From the NCBI GenBank assembly GCA_021787475.1, contig JAJYLW010000001.1:1-64000 (forward strand): a stretch of 64,000 nt of DNA, in the 5' to 3' direction. Shown piece by piece: positions 58,230 to 64,000 of this stretch. The DNA is from Actinomycetes bacterium (GTDB lineage: Bacteria > Actinomycetota > Thermoleophilia > BMS3ABIN01). The notes under the pieces are model-generated. The model had not been told where the DNA came from. It saw only the letters and a program-made list of their open reading frames with translations, and made no database searches. The position numbers and the translations under genes were made by a program. Positions within the stretch are counted from its first letter, which is position 1. The number at the start of each line of letters is the position of its first letter.

Positions 58230-60275
58230 TCAGACCAGCAACCTGTTATAGTCGGCTGCGGCGCGGTTCCAGTTCATGTCCCCGAACTCGCGCACAAAAG
58301 TGTCTCGCGGCTTCAGCTTGCCGGGGTCGTCGAGCAGGCGGGTTATCTGCCTGGCCAGATGCTTCTCGCAGGCAGCCGACAGGTAACCGTTCTCACCCTC
58401 GATGATCAGATGACGGGCGGCGTTATCTTCGTGGTCGGTGGTAATCACAGGCACGTCGCAGGCGCTGGCTTCGGCCACGATCAGGCCGAAGCCCTCGCGC
58501 ACGCTGGGCAGCACCAGCATCTTGCTGGCCTTGATGAGCCCGTAAAGATCGTGATGGCTGTCAATGAATCCTTGAAGCTGGACATTCTCCCTGAGCTCCA
58601 GCGAATCAACCAGCGACTCCAGAAATGGCTTTTCGGGGCCTTCACCGATGACGACGCACTTGATCTGCGGATAGTGCCGCTTGACCTTGGCTATCGCCCT
58701 GATCAACAGGTCAACGTTTTTATGGTCCAGCAGCCTGCCGGCATATATGACATCGTTGCTTACATCAACCCTGGCTGCAGTTGAAATAGTCTCCAGATCA
58801 ATTCCGGGAAGAACTGTCTGCACCGGCTGGCGCACCCCGGCGGCCAGAAGTCTCCCCGTCGTCTGGCGGGAAATGGAGATAAATACATCCGGCATCTTCA
58901 TCGCAATTTTCTCCACCAGATAACCGATCCTGCCGCTGGCGCCTTCCAGGTAATCCAGCCAGTATTGACGTCCCCAGACTTCATACCAGGTCGCATAAAG
59001 CTTTTTACGCCGTAGCCAGCATACCAACCGCATGCTGAACAACGGAAAAAACGGAATATGATCAACGTTGACGACGTCGAATCTCTTCCAGGCCAGCTTC
59101 AGGCAGGCCAGTGAGAAAAACAGGCCCTGCCGGATGGAACGGTGCTTGCCGGAATACAGGGGGTGATTCCTGCAAATGGCGTGATAGTGAATGCCGTTGA
59201 CCTCGATATTGCGGGCGCCTTGCCACCATTTCATCGTGTAAATATGCACTTCACGGCCGTGACCCGTCAAACGCCTGGAGACCTCGTGCAGCAGTTTTTC
59301 CTTCCCCCCCGTGTGAAACGGCTGCACCGCATCAGAAACGATGGCGACCCGCTTTTTCGTCACTGGACGCCAGAATAACTGGCGGGCGAACATGGTCAAG
59401 ATGCGGCTGCCGTCGCGCAGCGGCCGCAGGCTGGATTCACCGACCCGGCGGGTGTAAGTAATCGGCACAGAATAAATCGCGTAGCCCAGCCGCGACATTT
59501 TAGTGATCATCTCCATTTCAATCGCAAACCCTGAACTCTTCAGGTGTGGCCGCAGGTGCTTGATAACGTCGTAGCGCCAGGCGAAGTAGCCGCTGAGCGT
59601 ATCCGTGATATTAACCTTGTAAACATGCCTGACGAGAAAAGAAAAGAACCAGTTGCCAAGACGATGAACAAATTTCATCGAGTTTTTTCCCATCCGGCCC
59701 GCCAGGCGCGAACCGATCACCACATCGCAGAATCCATTTTCCAGCGGCTCGATCAGGCGGAAGATCTCGTCGGTCTTGTATGTATCGTCTCCGTCGATCA
59801 TTACGACAAAATCGCAGTCATCATCAACCGCAAACATGGCGGCTTGCATTGCTTGACCTTTTCCTCGTTTTGCCTCATGGAATACGCGGGCGCCGTGTTT
59901 ATGCGCAACTTCTTCAGTTCCATCATTTGAGCCATTGTCAATAACAATAACCTCAACCGAATATCCGGCAAGCCTGAGCTTTTCAGTGGGAATGCCATCA
60001 ATTACAGCGCCAATTGTGCGCACTTCATTGAGGCACGGAATTACCACTGCAATTTTTTTTGTGGCGGAAGGAGTTGGCTTACTCTGTGTGCGCGTTTCGC
60101 AGAAGCCAGAAATAACCGAACCTGAAGATTCTCGCCCACAAGCCCCTGCATTCCAGGCGCCTGGGAATGTCGTTCTCGTATTTCCTTCCCGTGGAATTAC
60201 AGTAGTGACATTACTCTGCTCGCTGCCGTCAATACCGTCGGTAATTTTTGTGCTCAAAAAGCCCCCTGGGGTCAA
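58230..60275 (-). CDS. Fused GT2-GT4 bifunctional glycosyltransferase
   Basis: A 681-residue protein made of two transferases. Residues 73-300 are a DPM1-like GT2 domain (KIAVVIPCLNEVRTIGAV, VIDNGSNDGT, VMIDGDDTYK with the DxD site, RRVGESSLRPLRDG). Residues 318-680 are a GT4 domain (VAIVSDAVQPFHTGGKEKLL, DVIYAGRLLDHKNVDLLIRA, VLPSVREGFGLIVAEASACD). The 70-residue N-terminus is low in family features; the TTG start at 60275 is uncertain and a TTG at 60257 has GGGGG four bases upstream. The fusion would couple lipid-sugar loading and chain extension. First gene of the operon reading toward the deacetylase. Confidence 0.88.
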   Translation of the reverse strand: MTPGGFLSTKITDGIDGSEQSNVTTVIPREGNTRTTFPGAWNAGACGRESSGSVISGFCETRTQSKPTPSATKKIAVVIPCLNEVRTIGAVIDGIPTEKLRLAGYSVEVIVIDNGSNDGTEEVAHKHGARVFHEAKRGKGQAMQAAMFAVDDDCDFVVMIDGDDTYKTDEIFRLIEPLENGFCDVVIGSRLAGRMGKNSMKFVHRLGNWFFSFLVRHVYKVNITDTLSGYFAWRYDVIKHLRPHLKSSGFAIEMEMITKMSRLGYAIYSVPITYTRRVGESSLRPLRDGSRILTMFARQLFWRPVTKKRVAIVSDAVQPFHTGGKEKLLHEVSRRLTGHGREVHIYTMKWWQGARNIEVNGIHYHAICRNHPLYSGKHRSIRQGLFFSLACLKLAWKRFDVVNVDHIPFFPLFSMRLVCWLRRKKLYATWYEVWGRQYWLDYLEGASGRIGYLVEKIAMKMPDVFISISRQTTGRLLAAGVRQPVQTVLPGIDLETISTAARVDVSNDVIYAGRLLDHKNVDLLIRAIAKVKRHYPQIKCVVIGEGPEKPFLESLVDSLELRENVQLQGFIDSHHDLYGLIKASKMLVLPSVREGFGLIVAEASACDVPVITTDHEDNAARHLIIEGENGYLSAACEKHLARQITRLLDDPGKLKPRDTFVREFGDMNWNRAAADYNRLLV

Positions 60276-60433
60276 GCTTTTAGATATTTTTCCGATATTA
60301 AAAAGTTACCCGCTCGCGAAGGGAACAAACCCCTCGTGAATAAAATCGTTTTTTCTAACTTTGGAGACAAATTTATAACTAAATATCATGTCCAAAAGAA
60401 ACATTAATAAAATTATATTTGTCAGGTTTTTTA

Positions 60434-60461
60434 ATTGTACTCCTTAGCCCCGATTTGTCAA
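60434..60461 (-). promoter_or_regulatory. Sigma-A-type promoter for the GT2-GT4 operon
   Basis: On the minus strand TTGACA, 16-base spacer, TACAAT. It gives a leader of about 150 bases before the fusion gene, which contains a CGAGGGG-CCCTTCG stem near 60320 that might affect expression. No other gene is seen in the 400 bases between 60275 and 60760. Confidence 0.65.
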
Positions 60462-60672
60462 CCGTTGTCCACAGATTTAGTTTTTGCTGTGAAGTGAAGC
60501 GGCGCGTCCGGGCAGGGGCAAAACGTTTTTCGGAAAAACATATCGCTTATGAATCAAAAAAAATTATCGGTCGCGCGTCTATCCGGGAATAAATCCCACA
60601 GTCCTGCGCAGGCTTTCGGCCGATTGCTTAATAACCCCTGGGTGTACTGAAGAAGCAAGAAAGGAGCGACTG

Positions 60673-60681
60673 TGGTACAAT
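60673..60681 (+). promoter_or_regulatory. Extended -10 promoter of the sigma factor gene
   Basis: TGGTACAAT: an extended -10 (TG-n-TACAAT) with no clear -35, giving a leader of about 70 bases to the ATG at 60760. The same bases can be read as the start of a 16-codon ORF (see findings). Confidence 0.4.
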
Positions 60682-60759
60682 TGCCGCTTGGCATTTGCGC
60701 AAATTGGGCAAATAAAGGATAAGACAAACACAACTAGAAAGATAAAAATCAAAGTGGCA

Positions 60760-61836
60760 ATGACAGAGATTCCAACTGAATTGACTCAAAGCTTGATAAC
60801 AAAGGGTCAGGAACAGGGGTTTCTATCCCTGGATGATATTGCGGATGCCTTGCAGGAGTCGGACCTGACGACGGAGCAGATCGAGGAGATATACTCCCGC
60901 ATTTCCGACCAGGGCATTGACATCGTTGAGCAAGACGAGATTGAGAGGCTTGAGGGCAACATGCTCGAGGAGCCTGAGGGACCGGCATCAGTTGAGCATG
61001 AGCGCCCTACCGCCACGGATGATTCCCTGCGCATGTACCTGCGCGACATCGGCCGCATCTCCCTCCTGTCCGCCGCCGAAGAAGTAGCGCTGGCCAAGCG
61101 GATGGAGCGTGGCGACATGGAAGCCAAGAGCAGGCTGGTGGAAGCCAACCTGCGCCTGGTGGTGAGCATCGCCAAGCGCTACCTGGGCCGCGGCCTCTCT
61201 TTCCTGGACCTGATCCAGGAGGGCAACCTGGGGTTGATCCGCGCGGTGGAGAAATTCGACTACCGGCGAGGCTACAAGTTCTCCACTTATGCCACCTGGT
61301 GGATCCGCCAGGCGGTGACGCGGGCGATTGCCGACCAGGCGCGCACGATCCGAATTCCCGTCCACATGGTCGAGAAGCTGAACCATCTTGTCCGGGCAAA
61401 GCGCCAACTGGTGCAGGACCTGGGCCGGGAGCCGACCCCGGAGGAGATCGCCAGGGTGATGGACACTTCGGTGGAAAAGGTGCAGCACCTGATCAAGATC
61501 TCACAGAGCCCGGTCAGCCTGGAGAAACCGGTCGGCGATGAAGAAGAAGCCGAACTGGGTGACTTTCTCGAAGACGAGGGGACGCCCAGGCCGATGGACG
61601 CCGCCATCAAGGAGATCAAGAAGGATGATCTTAACAAGGTGCTGAACGCGCTGCCGCACCGGGAGCGCAAGATCCTTGAGTTGCGCTACGGCTTAAACGG
61701 CGAGCATCCGCGCACGCTGGAGCAGATCGGACGCCGCTTTGGCGTCACCCGCGAGCGCATCCGCCAGATCGAGGCGAACACGCTGGCGCGGCTGAAAGAG
61801 CTGCAGGAGACGCAGCACCTGCGGGAGAGCGCATAA
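60760..61836 (+). CDS. rpoD: RNA polymerase primary sigma factor, RpoD/SigA
   Basis: A 358-residue group 1 sigma factor from the ATG at 60760; the track's TTG start 24 codons earlier is unlikely. A short acidic region 1.1 ([24 protein letters not shown]) is followed by region 1.2 ([21 protein letters not shown]), region 2 ([35 protein letters not shown], with the -10-reading residues), region 3, and region 4 ([36 protein letters not shown], with the -35-reading helix). The length is typical of SigA in monoderm bacteria. It directs housekeeping transcription. Confidence 0.96.
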   Translation: MTEIPTELTQSLITKGQEQGFLSLDDIADALQESDLTTEQIEEIYSRISDQGIDIVEQDEIERLEGNMLEEPEGPASVEHERPTATDDSLRMYLRDIGRISLLSAAEEVALAKRMERGDMEAKSRLVEANLRLVVSIAKRYLGRGLSFLDLIQEGNLGLIRAVEKFDYRRGYKFSTYATWWIRQAVTRAIADQARTIRIPVHMVEKLNHLVRAKRQLVQDLGREPTPEEIARVMDTSVEKVQHLIKISQSPVSLEKPVGDEEEAELGDFLEDEGTPRPMDAAIKEIKKDDLNKVLNALPHRERKILELRYGLNGEHPRTLEQIGRRFGVTRERIRQIEANTLARLKELQETQHLRESA

Positions 61837-61866
61837 TTCCACTTTTGTCCGGGCTGGCACCGTTAT

Positions 61867-61882
61867 GGACGGCATGCCGTCC
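61867..61882. repeat. Perfect 16-bp palindrome between convergent genes
   Basis: GGACGGCATGCCGTCC followed by CTGCAACG; 30 bases after the sigma factor stop. Could be a dispersed repeat or stem of a shared terminator (T-run TTTTTT six bases after CTGCAACG on the plus strand). Confidence 0.5.
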
Positions 61883-61894
61883 CTGCAACGTTTT

Positions 61895-62530
61895 TTAGGG
61901 TGAGATGGGTGTCAGGCCGGCGTTAGCGCCACTGTTGGCCTGATCGAGAAATTGCTTCGCTTCCTTGCCTTCGTCGCTGTTCGGGTTCAGATTGACAGCC
62001 TTCTGCAGCGGCGCCTTGCATTGATCTGTTCTGCCGGTCTGGAGATAAATATAACCGATATTCAGCCAGGCGCGCTGGTTGTTGGGAGCCTGGGCTGCCG
62101 CCGCCTGAAGCTCCCTTAAGGCTACCTCCGACATGCCCAGTTGCGAGTAGGCGAATCCCAGGTCGATCGTCACATCCACATCACCGGAATTGGCCGCCAG
62201 GTACTTCCGGAACTGGTCAATGGCGTTTTTGAAATTCCTGTTCGCATCATTGACAGTCTGGTTGTTTTGTTCCTGGCTCTGAGCCAGGTCGAGGTACGCC
62301 TCACCAAGATTCTTGACCGAAGCGACATCGCCCGGATTTGTCTTCACCTGGGCCGAATATGTATTAATCCGGTTCTGGGCGTCGTTTATTTGCTGCTGTA
62401 CGCCCGGGTTGACCGGTTGGGTCGGGGTGTTGCCGCTACCGACGCCGACAAGTTTCGGCACCAGGTACGCCAACCCGATGATAACTATGATACCAGGTAT
62501 CAACAGGACCCATTTAATATTATCCTTCAT
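61895..62530 (-). CDS. Membrane-anchored TPR protein
   Basis: A 211-residue protein: one N-terminal helix (IKWVLLIPGIIVIIGLAYLVPKLV), a Pro/Gln/Asn-rich linker, then tetratricopeptide repeats (GDVASVKNLGEAYLDLAQSQE, GDVDVTIDLGFAYSQLGMSEVALREL, NNQRAWLNIGYIYLQTGRTDQC). Its ATG shares one base with the stop of the TlpA-like gene. TPR proteins next to thioredoxin-like and CcdA genes are common in cytochrome c maturation sets (CcmH/NrfG-like), so an assembly-scaffold role on the outer face of the membrane is likely, though not proven. Confidence 0.82.
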   Translation of the reverse strand: MKDNIKWVLLIPGIIVIIGLAYLVPKLVGVGSGNTPTQPVNPGVQQQINDAQNRINTYSAQVKTNPGDVASVKNLGEAYLDLAQSQEQNNQTVNDANRNFKNAIDQFRKYLAANSGDVDVTIDLGFAYSQLGMSEVALRELQAAAAQAPNNQRAWLNIGYIYLQTGRTDQCKAPLQKAVNLNPNSDEGKEAKQFLDQANSGANAGLTPISP

Positions 62531-63132
62531 CAGCTTCTCACCAGTTGCCGGATTAATTGCACTTCCTGGAGTTGTGAATCCGTCCAGTCAAGCGGGCCGA
62601 TTATCCGTTTGACCATTGTGCCATTTTTGTCAATGATGAAGCTCTCAGGGTAGCCGGTCGTATGAAACAGGTCGGGCAGCTTTTTGCCTACATCAAGCAA
62701 AATAGGAAATGTCAACCCATACCTGTAAGCGAAAGGGGTAACATCGGTGGCGCCGTGGGCGTCGACGCTGGAGGCAAGGATGACAAACGGCTGGCCCTTG
62801 AGGCTCTCGTACAGCTTTTCCAGGGAAGGCATCTCCTGCTTGCAGGGGTCGCACCAGGTCGCCCAGACGTTGATCAGCACCACCTTGCCGCGGTAACTGG
62901 AAAGGCGGGCAGTACCTCCATTAAGCAGGGGAAGGCTGAAATCAGGAGCGCGGCTGCCTTCCGTGACTGGCGCAGGCACTGTTGACTCATAGTAGAAAAA
63001 AGCGCCGACGGCAATGGCCACAATGGCGACAAAAGCGCCGAGCGCAATGGCGATTTCCGCAAAGGACCAGCCTTCGCCATTTTCCGCGTCCGCAGCCGCA
63101 GAAGAAAGCTCTGTATCTTGTTGACTATCCAT
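62530..63132 (-). CDS. TlpA/ResA-like thioredoxin-fold protein
   Basis: From the ATG at 63132 a 200-residue protein with a short cytoplasmic N-terminus, one helix (IAIALGAFVAIVAIAVGAFFYY) and an external thioredoxin domain. SRAPDFSLPLLNGGTARLSSYRGKVVLINVWATWCDPCKQEMPSL contains the redox pair WCDPC. The later cis-proline loop (TGYPESFIIDKNG) is also typical. ResA/TlpA proteins reduce disulfides outside the membrane, for example on apocytochrome c. It is between CcdA, its probable electron source, and the TPR protein. The track's TTG start nine codons earlier is possible. Confidence 0.92.
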   Translation of the reverse strand: MDSQQDTELSSAAADAENGEGWSFAEIAIALGAFVAIVAIAVGAFFYYESTVPAPVTEGSRAPDFSLPLLNGGTARLSSYRGKVVLINVWATWCDPCKQEMPSLEKLYESLKGQPFVILASSVDAHGATDVTPFAYRYGLTFPILLDVGKKLPDLFHTTGYPESFIIDKNGTMVKRIIGPLDWTDSQLQEVQLIRQLVRS

Positions 63133-63315
63133 TAGCCGGAGGCGGAAAAGAGCAGGCAAGCGCGCTTAATTCTTGAGCATCCTTGCATTGTACTTAAATC
63201 ATACTAGCATCAGGCCGGTCCCGCTTCAACAAGAAGGACAGCGTCGGCACGGCGTGCGCCTCCGGGGGCGCAACTTGGCGCGTCGCCCGGTGCGGGCAGC
63301 AAAGCCCGATCCCTC

Positions 63316-64000
63316 TTACAACGAGACATTGGGCAACCATCCCTGCAGCCACCCGGTCAGCACCTCGATCTGGCCCGTGGCCAAGATAATTCCGAATGCG
63401 ATCAGCAGGGCTCCCGACAAGATCTTGAGGACGCTGAAATGCCGCTTGACCACAGAGAAGGTTCCAATCAATTTTGCAAACAGGAAGCCGGAGAGCACAA
63501 ACGGCAGGCCCATCCCGAGCGCATAGACAAACAGCAGGCTGGCGCCGGCGGCCGGGTCCTGGGTGCCGATTGCCAGCATGTAAATCGATCCCAGCAGCGG
63601 CCCCGTGCAGGGTCCGATGCCGATGGAAAAGACCATTCCCGCCAGGACCACGCCAAACAGGCCCATCGGTCGCCGGAACTGGCGCAGGCGCCGCTCCCGC
63701 TGCAGCCATGCCGGCTGAAAAATTCCCAGGGCAAAGATACCGAATACGATCAGGAACACGCCGGCGAAAATCTCCAGTGGCCGGTGATGTACACCGCTTG
63801 AGCTGATGAACGGCGACAGCGACTGCCCCATGCCGCCGGCGATTGCGCCCTGGAGACTGAAAAGCACGACGAACCCGAGGACGAACGCGGAGCTGGCGAC
63901 TGCCACCTTGCGGGACCTCGCCCCCAGTTCGTCAACGCCCACCCCGGAGACATAGGAAAGATAGCCGGGCAATAGCGGCAGCACGCAGGGGGACAGGAAC
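63316..64000 (-). CDS. ccdA: CcdA/DsbD-family thiol-disulfide transporter (partial)
   Basis: The frame runs off the right edge; the first residues seen are FLSPCVLPLLPGYLSYVSG, the first helix with its catalytic Cys. SIGIGPCTGPLLGSIYML holds the second Cys of the transmembrane redox pair. Six helices are expected, and a long helix closes the protein. CcdA passes electrons from cytoplasmic thioredoxin across the membrane to TlpA/ResA-type proteins, which fits the TlpA-like gene 180 bp downstream. The ATG at 63984 in the track is internal; only the N-terminal few residues are missing. Confidence 0.92.
   Translation of the reverse strand, partial: FLSPCVLPLLPGYLSYVSGVGVDELGARSRKVAVASSAFVLGFVVLFSLQGAIAGGMGQSLSPFISSSGVHHRPLEIFAGVFLIVFGIFALGIFQPAWLQRERRLRQFRRPMGLFGVVLAGMVFSIGIGPCTGPLLGSIYMLAIGTQDPAAGASLLFVYALGMGLPFVLSGFLFAKLIGTFSVVKRHFSVLKILSGALLIAFGIILATGQIEVLTGWLQGWLPNVSL

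Noticed and set aside
60480-60660. Riboswitch or structured RNA before the sigma factor gene
   Set aside because: I compared the conserved cores of c-di-GMP and c-di-AMP riboswitches as I remember them and found no match.

Overview
The window reads as a GC-rich bacterial chromosome segment dominated by cell-surface glycan assembly genes. A LytR-CpsA-Psr family protein, the lack of any lipopolysaccharide-specific gene, a CcdA/TlpA-type thiol pair, a tRNA with encoded CCA and many GTG/TTG starts suggest a monoderm-type lineage, plausibly an uncultured deep-branching Actinomycetota. This is inference; no rRNA is present to settle it. Gene ends at both edges are cut: an aldo/keto reductase on the left and a CcdA-type protein on the right.

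Layout. 1-4 kb: partial aldo/keto reductase, a flippase and a GT-C-like membrane protein. 4.1-12.1 kb: a small helical protein, then a six-gene minus-strand operon (cupin, DegT aminotransferase, GT2, DUF2079 protein, GT39-like transferase, B12-binding radical SAM) tied together by 4-bp ATGA overlaps and short gaps. 12.2-17.6 kb: a tandem pair of SMR/EamA-like half transporters, two more B12-radical SAM proteins, a GT2 and a nucleoside phosphorylase. 17.8-28.7 kb: a second flippase, three GT4 enzymes, a nucleotidyltransferase-like protein, the polyprenyl-phosphate sugar transferase that would start glycan assembly, an O-antigen-ligase/polymerase family protein with an unusual inserted domain, and the LCP protein. 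28.9-39.2 kb is a housekeeping-like stretch: DUF5658 protein, ROK kinase, DUF362 protein plus a small ferredoxin, RsmI, a methyltransferase, a fourth B12-radical SAM, a DUF1015 protein, a CDF metal transporter, a Na+/Ca2+ exchanger-type antiporter and tRNA-Lys(CTT). 39.3-48.9 kb is a surface-protein island: two decayed secreted proteins in inverted orientation with the same C-terminal domain, a beta-helix protein, an MMPL transporter, a short RiPP-precursor-like peptide and two related glycoside hydrolases. 48.9-60.3 kb is a second glycan cluster: ATP-grasp-like protein, GT2, an AT-rich flippase, two GT4s, large membrane proteins, a polysaccharide deacetylase and a GT2-GT4 fusion. 60.7-64 kb: primary sigma factor, TPR protein, TlpA-like thioredoxin, CcdA.

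How it fits together. The polyprenyl glycosylphosphotransferase loads the first sugar on a lipid carrier; the GT2/GT4 enzymes extend it; three flippases and perhaps the SMR pair move it across the membrane; GT39/DUF2079/GT-C-like proteins may add sugars from lipid-linked donors on the outside; the ligase/polymerase and LCP protein finish and attach the polymer. The DegT, cupin, radical SAM and deacetylase genes would decorate it.

Intergenic DNA is unusually patterned. Degenerate 7-bp tandem repeats sit at many gene ends, and several palindromic repeat families recur. The most interesting candidates are the 49-residue RiPP-like precursor at 45.6 kb, the inverted pair of broken surface genes around 39.3 and 45.3 kb, the heptad and palindromic repeat families, and three genes whose best start is a near-cognate codon.
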